Source: Bacillota bacterium
Lineage (GTDB): Bacteria; Bacillota; Clostridia; Oscillospirales; Oscillospiraceae
Assembly (NCBI GenBank): GCA_022784505.1
Contig: JALFUQ010000056.1
Location: 65,799 to 129,798 of the forward strand
Direction: 5' to 3'
Length of the DNA: 64,000 bases
Each line of letters opens with the position of its first letter. Position 1 is the first letter of the stretch. This document shows, piece by piece, positions 9,599-19,120 of this stretch. The position numbers were made by a program, and so were the translations under genes. Under the pieces are notes generated by a model, which worked only from the letters and a program-made list of their open reading frames with translations, ran no database searches and had not been told where the DNA came from.

Positions 9599-10333
9599 TT
9601 ACTCTTCCCAGTTGTGCCATACGTTCTGGACGTCGTCGTTGTCCTCGAACATGTCGAGCATCTTAGTGATGTTCTTGATGTCATCCTCGTTGGTGAGCTT
9701 GATATAGCCATTCTGAGGCAGCATCTCGACCTGAGCGGAGAGAAGCTTGTAGCCCTTTGCAATGATAGCTTCGGCGACAGTTGTAACATCGTCGGGCTTG
9801 GTGTACACGACAAAGGTCTCCCCGTCGGGCTCAAAGTCATCTGCGCCTGCGTCAAGAGCTTCCATCATGACGGTGTCCTCGTCAAGTTCCTCGTCCTCGT
9901 TGTCGATGACGATAACGCCCTTCTTGTCGAATGACCATGAAACGCAGTTTGCTGCACCCATGTTTCCGCCGTACTTATCGAAATAGTGGCGAATTTCACC
10001 TGCAGTGCGGTTGCGGTTATCGGTCATGGTCTCGACAATAATCGCAACGCCGTTCGGACCATAGCCTTCGTAAACGATCTTCTCATAGTTGTCGGTATTG
10101 CCTGCGCCGAGCGCCTTATCGATCGTGCGTTTGATGTTATCGTTAGGCATATTTGCAGCCTTTGCCTTGGTGATGACCGCTGCGAGGCGCGAATTGTTAT
10201 TGGGATCGCCGCTTCCGCCTTCCTTGACCGCAACGATCATTTCTCTTGCGATCTTGGTAAACGCCTGTGCGCGCTTTGCATCCGCCGCGCCCTTTGTCTT
10301 CTGTATATTGTGCCATTTGGAATGTCCAGACAT
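9599..10333 (-). CDS. yebC: YebC/PmpR family regulatory protein
   Basis: MSGHSKWHNIQKTKGAADAKRAQAFTKIAREMIVAVKEGG. Confidence 0.96.
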   Translation of the reverse strand: MSGHSKWHNIQKTKGAADAKRAQAFTKIAREMIVAVKEGGSGDPNNNSRLAAVITKAKAANMPNDNIKRTIDKALGAGNTDNYEKIVYEGYGPNGVAIIVETMTDNRNRTAGEIRHYFDKYGGNMGAANCVSWSFDKKGVIVIDNEDEELDEDTVMMEALDAGADDFEPDGETFVVYTKPDDVTTVAEAIIAKGYKLLSAQVEMLPQNGYIKLTNEDDIKNITKMLDMFEDNDDVQNVWHNWEE

Positions 10334-10377
10334 CTTTTAACAGCTCCTCTAAATGTATAATTACGAATTAACGGCAG

Positions 10378-11640
10378 TTATTTTATCACATTCTCAGCCT
10401 TATGACAAGGATTAATTATCCTGCATTCAAGATAATAGCGCTTGTCAGGTCCGTGACCTATCGAAAAGCTCTTTTTGGGGAACGGACCGCTCTTGTAGAC
10501 TGATGTAAACAGCTCGGATTTCTTCATTCTCGGCATCAAAATACCGGCATCATGCTCCTTGCTTGCCATACCAATGCATTCCTCATCGCCGTGGATATAG
10601 TCTATCCTACCGCCGAAGCGCTCGATGTACGCCTTGCAAAAGCTTTCGCATGAGTCGATAAGCTCGCCGAGCGTCATGTCCGCAAGCTCTATGGTCTCGG
10701 TCACATCATGCGTAACGATGGTTATCGCCTTGCCTTTGCCTACGTCATCCGCAAAGTATTTCTTTGCCTCGGAAATAAATTGTTCGGGTTCGGTGTCAAA
10801 CAGCACCTTATGTATCGGTTCAAAGGTTATTGCCGGCGAGTGGATGTTGTTTATCTCGCAGAGCACAAAGCGAGCCGGATGCGTCTCCCTTTCCTCGGTG
10901 CTGAGCATGGGCTTTATCTCCTCCCAATACTGCTTTGCGGCAGCAACACTGTGATTTCCGTCGCCTATAGCAAAAACTATCGGATCATCTGCACTACCGT
11001 ATTTTTTTATAAGCTCATCCTTATCACCGAGCTTATCTACGGCAGCTTCAACCGCGGCATTGTCCAAGACCTGCCAGCCCTTGATATGACCGCCGTGCTG
11101 CATAAGCTCAAAGTCATATAGCAGCTTTCCCTTTTTGACCGAAGAAAAAACATAGTCTTCGGGGTCGTCGATGAAAACCATAATATGCGGCATCTCGACA
11201 AGCGCTTTTTCGCGTACCCGTATGCGAGGCGGCAGTCTGTCCTCGACCGTGTGCTCGGTCGCCCGTATAGGCGAAACTGAGCCCTCCGTCCAGTCGTAGG
11301 CTTCAAGATCGAGCATTCCGACAAGCCCCGGCCTGACCGTGCCATCGGATAGCGTTCGCTCGATATAAACATAGCTGTCCTTGAGCTCGGTAAACACGCC
11401 GTTTTCGAGATAACTGCGCATAACGGAGTAAATTTTCTTGATTTCAGTCTCGGTGTCCTTGATGCCAAGCTCGGCCTCGGGCAGTATCATATTAAGCGCC
11501 GAGGGCTTGTCCTCCGCTATCTTTCGCACCTGCTGCCAATACTCGGGCTCGGATGTAAACTGGTCGCAGGCAACAACGCTCCACGCAGTCATATCCTCAA
11601 CATTCGGCAGAAGTACATCAGCGGGTCTAAAAATGTCCAC
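10378..11640 (-). CDS. DUF1015 family protein
   Basis: 420 aa; MDIFRPADVLLPNVEDMTAWSVVACDQFTSEPEYW...; FAIGDGNHSVAAAK. Confidence 0.88.
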   Translation of the reverse strand: MDIFRPADVLLPNVEDMTAWSVVACDQFTSEPEYWQQVRKIAEDKPSALNMILPEAELGIKDTETEIKKIYSVMRSYLENGVFTELKDSYVYIERTLSDGTVRPGLVGMLDLEAYDWTEGSVSPIRATEHTVEDRLPPRIRVREKALVEMPHIMVFIDDPEDYVFSSVKKGKLLYDFELMQHGGHIKGWQVLDNAAVEAAVDKLGDKDELIKKYGSADDPIVFAIGDGNHSVAAAKQYWEEIKPMLSTEERETHPARFVLCEINNIHSPAITFEPIHKVLFDTEPEQFISEAKKYFADDVGKGKAITIVTHDVTETIELADMTLGELIDSCESFCKAYIERFGGRIDYIHGDEECIGMASKEHDAGILMPRMKKSELFTSVYKSGPFPKKSFSIGHGPDKRYYLECRIINPCHKAENVIK

Positions 11641-12210
11641 TCAAAGCACCTCCAGCGCTATCTGCGTCCATGTTTCCATGCAGTCGTAGTTTGCCTTAAG
11701 CTCGGGCAGGGTCATCCACAAGCCCTCTAGTTTTTCAGTCTCCTTGACGGCCACCTCGCCCTCGGTCTCAAGCGTGAAGCATGCGCCGAGGTGTACGCTG
11801 CCGACGCTGTTTGAGTCGTCGTTTATAAAGCCGCAGGAGCAGAGCTCACCGTGGCTATTGAGCTCGACCTCCTCGTGGATCTCGCGCCACAGCCCCTTCA
11901 TGAGCATGTCGCCCTGCTCGTCAACGGGGTTTATGTGACCGCCGATGCCGATGGATATCTTGCCGTGAAGCCTTGCCTCGCCGCCCTTGTTGAGCCTGCG
12001 GGTAGCAAAAACCTTGTCGCCCTGGCGCAGGATGACATAGGGTATGATTTGCTTAAAATCCGGTCGCTCCTCGGCATCGGCTCTGGGCATATACTCATGC
12101 TCATTTCGGATTATTTCAAGCAGCTCCGGCGCATTTTCGGTTATAAGGCCGTTTTTGCCTGCAATAAATTTCTCGATCTTTTCTCTTTTTACTACTAATA
12201 CCTGTTCCAT
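11641..12210 (-). CDS. NUDIX-related phosphoesterase (start probably 12210)
   Basis: [18 protein letters not shown]...GKISIGIGGHINPVDEQGDMLMKGLWREIHEEVEL, Nudix-box-like GLWREIHEEVEL. Confidence 0.8.
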   Translation of the reverse strand: MEQVLVVKREKIEKFIAGKNGLITENAPELLEIIRNEHEYMPRADAEERPDFKQIIPYVILRQGDKVFATRRLNKGGEARLHGKISIGIGGHINPVDEQGDMLMKGLWREIHEEVELNSHGELCSCGFINDDSNSVGSVHLGACFTLETEGEVAVKETEKLEGLWMTLPELKANYDCMETWTQIALEVL

Positions 12211-13712
12211 TATTCTTCCCAATTTGCCGAACGCTCGACGGCACGCAGCCATGTTGCGTGCAGCTTCTCGGCATCACTTTCGTCCATAATGGGCTCAAAT
12301 ACTCTGTCTGATTTTCTAAGCTTCTTTATCTCGTCAACACTGCTCCAAACGCCGGTAGCAAGACCCGCAAGGAAAGCTGCTCCGAACGCCGTGGTCTCGA
12401 CCATCTGCGGACGGTCAATGGGCTTTCTGAGCAAATCCGACTGGAATTGCAGCAGGAAGTTGTTGACCGAAGCGCCACCGTCGACACGCAAAACAGAGAG
12501 CTTTTCTCCTGCGTCGGATTCCATAGCGTCGAGAAGATCCTTGACCTGATAGGCGATGCCTTCAAGCGCTGCTCTTGCGATATGTGCCTTTGTGCAACCT
12601 CTTGTAAGGCCGACTATCGCACCTCTTGCGTACATATCCCATCTCGGTGCGCCAAGCCCGGTGAAGGCAGACACAAGGTAAACGCCGCCGTTATCGGGAA
12701 CCGAGGTCGCAAGTGCCTCGCACTCGGACGATGTACCGAGAAGACCGACCTCGTCACGCAGCCACTGAATGGTGCTGCCTGCGTTAAACACGCTGCCCTC
12801 GAGTGCATATGTAGTCTTGCCGCCGATCGACCAAGCAACGCTCGTTACAAGGCCGTTTTTGCTTCTGACAGACTGGCTGCCGGTGTTCATAAGGGTGAAG
12901 CAGCCTGTGCCATAGGTGTTCTTTGCCTGACCACGGTCGATACAGCCCTGGCCGAAAAGTGCCGCGGCTTGGTCGCCTGCGCTTCCGCAAACGGGAGTGC
13001 CGGCAAGTATCTCGATACCACTTATGCCTGCGGCTACATTGCCATAGATCATCGACGAGGGTACGGGCGTGGGCAGCATGCTCATGGGAATATCGAGCGC
13101 TTTGCAGAGCTTTTCGTCCCACTTGAGTTCGTTTATATCAAAGATCATAGTTCTCGAGCAGTTTGAATAGTCTGAAACATGAGCCTTGCCGCCGGTGAGG
13201 TTCCAGATAAGCCACGAGTCGACATTGCCGAACAGCAATTCTCCCCTCTCCGCTCTTTCTCTTGCACCGGGAACATTGTCGAGTATCCACTTTATCTTTG
13301 TGCCGGAAAAGTAAGCGTCGATGAGCAGCCCCGTCTTTTCCTGTACGTAGTCGCCAACACCGGCCTTTTCAAGCTCTTCACACATTTGTGCTGTTCTTCT
13401 GCACTGCCAGACTATCGCATTATACACGGGCTTGCCGGTATTCTTATCCCAAACGATGGTGGTCTCGCGCTGGTTTGTAATGCCAATGCCCGCAATGTCC
13501 GTGGGCGAAAGCTCGCTTTTCTCAAAAGCCTCAGCCATCGCGCGAAGCTGTGTGTCTAGGATAACCATGGGGTCGTGCTCCACCCAGCCGGGCTTCGGGA
13601 ATATCTGCGGGAAGGGATACTGCCCTATGGAAACGGGGATACCGTTCGAGTCAAAGATAATCGCTCTTGAGCTGGTAGTGCCCTGATCGAGAGCTATAAC
13701 ATAACCGTTCAT
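12210..13712 (-). CDS. glpK: Glycerol kinase
   Basis: 500 aa; [47 protein letters not shown]. Confidence 0.97.
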   Translation of the reverse strand: MNGYVIALDQGTTSSRAIIFDSNGIPVSIGQYPFPQIFPKPGWVEHDPMVILDTQLRAMAEAFEKSELSPTDIAGIGITNQRETTIVWDKNTGKPVYNAIVWQCRRTAQMCEELEKAGVGDYVQEKTGLLIDAYFSGTKIKWILDNVPGARERAERGELLFGNVDSWLIWNLTGGKAHVSDYSNCSRTMIFDINELKWDEKLCKALDIPMSMLPTPVPSSMIYGNVAAGISGIEILAGTPVCGSAGDQAAALFGQGCIDRGQAKNTYGTGCFTLMNTGSQSVRSKNGLVTSVAWSIGGKTTYALEGSVFNAGSTIQWLRDEVGLLGTSSECEALATSVPDNGGVYLVSAFTGLGAPRWDMYARGAIVGLTRGCTKAHIARAALEGIAYQVKDLLDAMESDAGEKLSVLRVDGGASVNNFLLQFQSDLLRKPIDRPQMVETTAFGAAFLAGLATGVWSSVDEIKKLRKSDRVFEPIMDESDAEKLHATWLRAVERSANWEE

Positions 13713-13804
13713 GTCTATTCCTCCAGTTTTTTGTTGACTAATGTATTATCTCGATATAAAATCATTTCTAGAGAACACTATAACACAAAGAGAGGATTAT
13801 TTCC

Positions 13805-14734
13805 ATGCCTACTTTCAAGGATTTCTATTTTAATTCGAGCACAGGCAAAAACAAGATCCACGCCCGCATGTGCGTTCCTGACACCGAGCCGAGAGCTATC
13901 GTGCAGATCATCCACGGCATCGCCGAGTACATTGACCGCTACGACGAGTTCATGAGCTTTCTTGCCGATAACGGCATCATCGCTGTCGGCACCGACCATC
14001 TCGGCCACGGCAAGAGCATTGAGAGCGAGGAGCAGACGGGCTTCTTTGCGTATGAAAACGGCTGGGACTATGCCGTGCGCGACGAGGAAGTGCTCAGACT
14101 TGCCATGCATGAAAATTACCCCGAGCTGCCCATCATCGTCTTTGGCCACAGCATGGGAAGCTTCATGGCCCGCACGCTGCTCATCCGCTACCCCGATGCG
14201 TTCAACGCAGCGATAATCAGCGGCACGGGTAACCAGGGCTCAGCCCTTGTAAACGGCGGTCTTTTCATGGGCAACCTCGTGACCGGTCTCAAGGGTGCTC
14301 ACCATTACAGCAAGTTCCTCAATAACCTCGCATTCGGCAGCTACAATAAGATATACGAAAATCCCAAGACCGAATATGACTGGCTGTCGAGAGACGAGGC
14401 CAATGTTCAGAAATACATTGACGATCCTCTCTGCGGCTTTATCCCCACTTGCAGCCTGTTCCGTGATATGATGACGGGTGTAAAGTTCATTACGAACAAG
14501 AAAAATCTCACCGCAATGAACAAGGATATGCCCGTGTACTTCATGTCCGGCGACATGGATCCTGTCGGTGAGTGCGGCAAGGGCGTTCAGAAGGCATACA
14601 ACAACTTCCTTGAGGCAGGCATGAAGGATGTCAGCATCAAGCTCTATCCCGGCGGCAGACATGAGATGCTAAACGAGATAAACAAGGACGAGGTCTATTC
14701 CGACATTCTCACTTGGCTGGGCAGCAAGATCTGA
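13805..14734 (+). CDS. Alpha/beta hydrolase (monoacylglycerol lipase/lysophospholipase-like)
   Basis: 309 aa; HGIAEYIDRYDEF, GHGKSI, GHSMGSFMA nucleophile elbow. Confidence 0.9.
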   Translation: MPTFKDFYFNSSTGKNKIHARMCVPDTEPRAIVQIIHGIAEYIDRYDEFMSFLADNGIIAVGTDHLGHGKSIESEEQTGFFAYENGWDYAVRDEEVLRLAMHENYPELPIIVFGHSMGSFMARTLLIRYPDAFNAAIISGTGNQGSALVNGGLFMGNLVTGLKGAHHYSKFLNNLAFGSYNKIYENPKTEYDWLSRDEANVQKYIDDPLCGFIPTCSLFRDMMTGVKFITNKKNLTAMNKDMPVYFMSGDMDPVGECGKGVQKAYNNFLEAGMKDVSIKLYPGGRHEMLNEINKDEVYSDILTWLGSKI

Positions 14735-14765
14735 TACTATCACGCTTTTTTAGGCAGATAGGATA

Positions 14766-14800
14766 GCAAAAAAGGCACACCGCGTGGTGTGCCTTTTTGC
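14766..14800. terminator. Bidirectional terminator between convergent hydrolase and mreB-family genes
   Basis: GCAAAAAAGGCACACC-GCG-TGGTGTGCCTTTTTGC. Confidence 0.8.
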
Positions 14801-14809
14801 TGCCTAAAG

Positions 14810-15844
14810 TTAGTTTTTCATTTCTCTGTTTCTCAGGAAGTTCATCATGCCGTCCTGCATATAGTCAAGCCTGCCAAGCATTTTGCCTGCGCCGTGGACT
14901 GTGCATGCAATGGGGTCGTCAACGAGCATGGTGCTTATGCCGGTGCTGTTTTGAACGAGGGTATCCATGCCAAAGATCATGCTTCCGCCGCCTGACATGA
15001 TGATGCCGTTATCAGCAAGGTCGCCTATTAGTTCAGGCGGAGTTCTCTCCAAAACAGCGTGAACGCTCTCAAGAATGAGCTCTGCGGGTTCTCTGAGGAC
15101 ATCAACGAGCTCGGATGCACTGACCTCTACGGTCTTGGGAAGGCCGGTCATAAGGTCTCTGCCCTTGACCTCCTCGTAAGAGTCAACGCCGCCCTTGAGT
15201 TCCATACCGCCTATGCTTATCTTCAGCTCCTCGGCAGTTCTCTCGCCGATGAGCAGATTGTGCTTTTTCTTAATGTATCTGATAATAGCTTCGTCAAAGC
15301 TATAGCCTGCTGTCTTTATTGACTCGCACTCGACGACACCGCCCATCGACACCACAGCAACATCCGTCGTTCCGCCGCCGATATCGATGACCATGTGGCC
15401 GTCGGGCTTGTTGATATCAACACCTGCACCGACAGCGGTAGCAACTGCGTTCTCAACAAGATACACCTTTCTTGCACCCGCCTCGATGGCTGCATCGATT
15501 ATCGCACGCTCCTCAACGCCGGTGATGCTGCTCGGAACGCACATAAGGAGTCTGGGCTTAAAGAGGCTGAACGAGGTAACACGGCTGACAAGCTCACGAA
15601 GCATCATGGCAGACATGTCATAGTCGGATATGACACCGTTACTAATGGGATGTATCGCAACTACGTTCGCGGGAGTGCGGCCGAGCGTTTTCTTGGCTTC
15701 CTCGCCTATCTTGAGCATTCTGCCGTTATTCCTATCAACAGCAACGACCGTAGGCTCACGCAGTGCAACGCCGCTTCCTGCAACAAAAACCTGCGTTGAC
15801 GAGGTTCCCATATCTATTGCGATATCTCTTTCAAATATAACCAT
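14810..15844 (-). CDS. mreB: Rod-shape-determining protein MreB/Mbl family (start probably 15844; ORF open to 15856)
   Basis: MVIFERDIAIDMGTSSTQVFVAGSGVALREPTVVAVD; GHMVIDIGGGTTDVAVVSMGG. Confidence 0.93.
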   Translation of the reverse strand: MVIFERDIAIDMGTSSTQVFVAGSGVALREPTVVAVDRNNGRMLKIGEEAKKTLGRTPANVVAIHPISNGVISDYDMSAMMLRELVSRVTSFSLFKPRLLMCVPSSITGVEERAIIDAAIEAGARKVYLVENAVATAVGAGVDINKPDGHMVIDIGGGTTDVAVVSMGGVVECESIKTAGYSFDEAIIRYIKKKHNLLIGERTAEELKISIGGMELKGGVDSYEEVKGRDLMTGLPKTVEVSASELVDVLREPAELILESVHAVLERTPPELIGDLADNGIIMSGGGSMIFGMDTLVQNSTGISTMLVDDPIACTVHGAGKMLGRLDYMQDGMMNFLRNREMKN

Positions 15845-15912
15845 AGTTTTCTCCAATCCGCCGAGCGTTTATCGGCGACTTTTGTTATAATTCTATCCCT
15901 ATTGATCAAATA

Positions 15913-16575
15913 TCAATCTTCACGGCGTGCAAGAGTTATGCAGTAAACCGCCTTTGCGCCAGCTTTTTTGAGCATCCGTGCGCATTCTGAGACGGTCGAG
16001 CCCGTGGTGACCACATCGTCAACGAGCAGGATATACTTTCCCTTGACCGTTTCAGGATCAGTGACCGTGTACACTCCGACGACATTTTTAGCCCTGAGCT
16101 TTGCGTCCTTTATAGTCGACTGTGCAGTGTTGTTCTTTATCTTCTTTAGCGTCGGCACAAACTTAACATCGACAGCCTTGGATATCTCCCTTGCCAAAAG
16201 CTCAGCTTGGTTATACCCTCTGTCGTGAAGCCGCTTCTTGCTTAACGGTATACATGATATCATATCAATACTGCCGCAATCAAGATTATTTTCGGCACAT
16301 TCCGACATTATTGCGCCCAGTCTGCGGCTGTAGCACGAGCAGCCGGAGAATTTGAAGCGCAGCACGGCGCGGCGGACATAGTCCTTGTAATAAAGCGGCG
16401 ATATACATTTATCCACGAAGAGAAACTTCTGATAGACGCTGTCGCCTTTAGTGTACGGCAGTGTTTTCTCGCACTCGCTGCATATATCCGACTTATCTAT
16501 CACCTTGCCGCAAAACACACATTTTGGCGGATAGATAAGGCTCAGTATGTAGTCAAATATCTTATTCATCCGCAA
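15913..16575 (-). CDS. comF: ComF family amidophosphoribosyltransferase-like protein
   Basis: CVFCGK..CSECEKTLPY zinc site; DRGYNQAELLAREISK; ILLVDDVVTTGSTVSECARML. Confidence 0.93.
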   Translation of the reverse strand: MRMNKIFDYILSLIYPPKCVFCGKVIDKSDICSECEKTLPYTKGDSVYQKFLFVDKCISPLYYKDYVRRAVLRFKFSGCSCYSRRLGAIMSECAENNLDCGSIDMISCIPLSKKRLHDRGYNQAELLAREISKAVDVKFVPTLKKIKNNTAQSTIKDAKLRAKNVVGVYTVTDPETVKGKYILLVDDVVTTGSTVSECARMLKKAGAKAVYCITLARRED

Positions 16576-18763
16576 TAAGCCTCAAACGCAGCGCACTGTA
16601 GCGTCTTGACTGCTTGTTGTTGTCTATCATGCGGTGGGCAATATTATCATCGCCGACCATGATGAGCAGCTCCTTTGCCCTTGTGACCGCCGTATACAGC
16701 ACGCCCCTTGTGAGGAGCATCTGAACATCGCCGCTGAGCGCCAGCACAACGGCTCTATACTCGCTGCCCTGTGATTTATGCACCGTCAGCGCCCACGCGT
16801 GCTCAAGCTCGTTGAGCATTTCAAAGCTATAAGTTGCAAGCTTGTCCTCAAAATCAACGGTCAATGTCTCCGTTATGGGGTCTATCTGCGCTATAGTTCC
16901 TATATCGCCGTTATAAACACCGGCGCCGCTCACGCCGCCCTTGGTTTTCCATATGGTATCATAATTGTTTTTTGTCTGGATGACCCTGTCGCCGACGCGA
17001 AATACCACTTCACCGAAAAGCTTTTCTTTTTTGCTCTCGCTCGGCGGATTGAGCACCGCCTGCAGGCGCTTATTAAGGTTCACTGTGCCGGTCTCGCCTT
17101 TTCTCGTGGGCGAAAGCACCTGAATGCTCGCAGAGGGGATATTCATATTATCGGGAAGTCTGCGTGCGCACAGCTCGACGATCGTCTCGACTGCCGTACC
17201 GCCATTGAGCCTGCGCAGGCGGAAGAAATCACCGGTGTTGGCCTCAAAATCAGGGTGCTCTCCCCTGTTGATCATGTGTGCGTTGCGCACGATGCGGCTG
17301 TCTCCCTTTTGGCGGAATATCTCCGTCAAGCGCACTGTGGGCACAGTTTGGCTTCGTATGATATCTGAAAACACATTGCCGGGGCCTACCGACGGCAGCT
17401 GATCTGCGTCGCCGACGAGAACGAGCCTACATCCGGGTTTTAATGCTTTCAGCAGCGAGCACATAAGCGTTATGTCAACCATTGAGCACTCATCCAGCAC
17501 CAATGCATCACAGTTGAGTGGGTCGCCCTCGTGCTTGGAAAAGACGACAGACTCGCCGTTCTCGGACATTTTAGCACCCAGCAGTCTGTGTATGGTTGAT
17601 GCTTCCCTGCAGGTGAGCTCGCTCATACGCTTTGCAGCTCTGCCGGTCGGTGCAGCAAGCAGCGTTTCGAGCTCAAGCTCGTCATATAAGCTCAAAATAC
17701 CCTTCAAGATCGTCGTTTTACCCGTACCGGGGCCGCCGGTGATGACAAGTATGCGATTATTGAGTGCAAGCTCAATAGACTGCTTTTGAAGCGGCGCATA
17801 GCTGATATCGTACATATTTTCAAGCTTTGATATCAGCTTTTCCACGTTTGCGCTGCTTTTTGTCTTGAGCCCAATCATGCTCTTGAGTCTGTCGGCCGTG
17901 TAAGTCTCGGCATCAAAAAGCTCAGCAAGGTAGCAGACATTGAGGTTTGCGACCGTATCGCAGACAATGCCGCCATTTTCAGACAGGCTGTCGATGGCAT
18001 CGGATACCAGGTCAGGCGGTACGGAGATGAGCTGCGAGGTCGCTGCAATGAGCTTATCTCTTGGGATAAAGCAGTGGCCGTTTCCGCTGTTATGCTGAAG
18101 CTCAAACAATACGGCGGCCGAAATTCTGTTCATACTGTCGCCCTCGACTCCGAGCTCAAGGGCGAGATTATCTGCCTCGGCAAAGCTTGCACCGATATGG
18201 CTTGCGGAGATTATGTACGGGTTTTCGTGCACCGTCTCAAGCGCCGCCGAGCCATATGCTCTGTAAAGCTTAAGCGCAACGAGCGGTTGAATGTTGTATG
18301 CGCACAAAAATTCCGTGAGTCGTCTCACTCCCGCCTGTTTTTTGAAGCTTGCGCTCAGATCCTTTGCTTTCGTTAGGCTGATACCCTTTATCTCGGCAAG
18401 CTTCTCCGGGTGCATTTCGAGTATATCCAGCGACTTTTCCTTGAATCTGTCGACTATCAGCGCCGCAGTGGCAGGGCCGATGCCCTTGACGGTGCTTCCG
18501 GCAAGATACTCATAAATCCCGTCGGCAGAGGTCGGCAGCAGTCTGTTTGACTGCTCTATCTTAAACTGCCTGCCGTGCTGAGCATGCGTCACCCACGAGC
18601 CTTCGGCAGAAATCATTTCACCCGGTGCGATATACGGCAGGCAGCCGACGGCGGTGACCATCTCGCCGCTGTCAGTCTCCATGCGCACAACGGCATAGCC
18701 GTTTTCGTCGTTTAGATAAATGACTGAGCTTATTATTCCATTTATCTCAGTTTGCTCTACCAT
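16562..18763 (-). CDS. recD2: ATP-dependent helicase RecD2 (start probably 18763; ORF open to 18850)
   Basis: VITGGPGTGKTTILKGI, LLAAPTGRAAKRM, HRLLGA, LDECSMVD, AWALTVHKSQGSEY. Confidence 0.93.
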   Translation of the reverse strand: MVEQTEINGIISSVIYLNDENGYAVVRMETDSGEMVTAVGCLPYIAPGEMISAEGSWVTHAQHGRQFKIEQSNRLLPTSADGIYEYLAGSTVKGIGPATAALIVDRFKEKSLDILEMHPEKLAEIKGISLTKAKDLSASFKKQAGVRRLTEFLCAYNIQPLVALKLYRAYGSAALETVHENPYIISASHIGASFAEADNLALELGVEGDSMNRISAAVLFELQHNSGNGHCFIPRDKLIAATSQLISVPPDLVSDAIDSLSENGGIVCDTVANLNVCYLAELFDAETYTADRLKSMIGLKTKSSANVEKLISKLENMYDISYAPLQKQSIELALNNRILVITGGPGTGKTTILKGILSLYDELELETLLAAPTGRAAKRMSELTCREASTIHRLLGAKMSENGESVVFSKHEGDPLNCDALVLDECSMVDITLMCSLLKALKPGCRLVLVGDADQLPSVGPGNVFSDIIRSQTVPTVRLTEIFRQKGDSRIVRNAHMINRGEHPDFEANTGDFFRLRRLNGGTAVETIVELCARRLPDNMNIPSASIQVLSPTRKGETGTVNLNKRLQAVLNPPSESKKEKLFGEVVFRVGDRVIQTKNNYDTIWKTKGGVSGAGVYNGDIGTIAQIDPITETLTVDFEDKLATYSFEMLNELEHAWALTVHKSQGSEYRAVVLALSGDVQMLLTRGVLYTAVTRAKELLIMVGDDNIAHRMIDNNKQSRRYSALRLRLIADE

Positions 18764-19076
18764 AGGTCTCTCCATCTTTTGAAAGTGTAATATAGCCGTA
18801 TTTTTCAGCGTAAGCCTCCGCAATATGCGCCGTAGCGGCATCAGCGTCATGTGTGTCTATGTATAAGTTTGCCTTCAGCGTTCCGTTATCGCGCAGCCAC
18901 ACAAAGCCCTTTATCGTCTGCTCAAGCTTCGGTTCGCTATCGCGCACAGTAAGCTCAATGCTTATGCCGGTGTTCTCACCGCTCGTTATGGGCGTAAGCA
19001 GCAGACCCTTGAGCGCCCATAGCATGATAAGAAGTATCGCTGCCAACGAAAGTCCTACTATAAAATCGACTAACAT
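18747..19076 (-). CDS. Small single-TM protein of unknown function (start probably 19076)
   Basis: MLVDFIVGLSLAAILLIMLWALKG...; between uvrA and recD2, same strand, short overlap with recD2 start. Confidence 0.65.
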   Translation of the reverse strand: MLVDFIVGLSLAAILLIMLWALKGLLLTPITSGENTGISIELTVRDSEPKLEQTIKGFVWLRDNGTLKANLYIDTHDADAATAHIAEAYAEKYGYITLSKDGETYGRAN

Positions 19077-19120
19077 CCCCAACCTCCTTTGTGCATTATA
19101 TGAGGCTGAGCATGGTCGGG

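Noticed and set aside
12447-13166. 239-aa plus-strand ORF
   Set aside because: Antisense to glpK.
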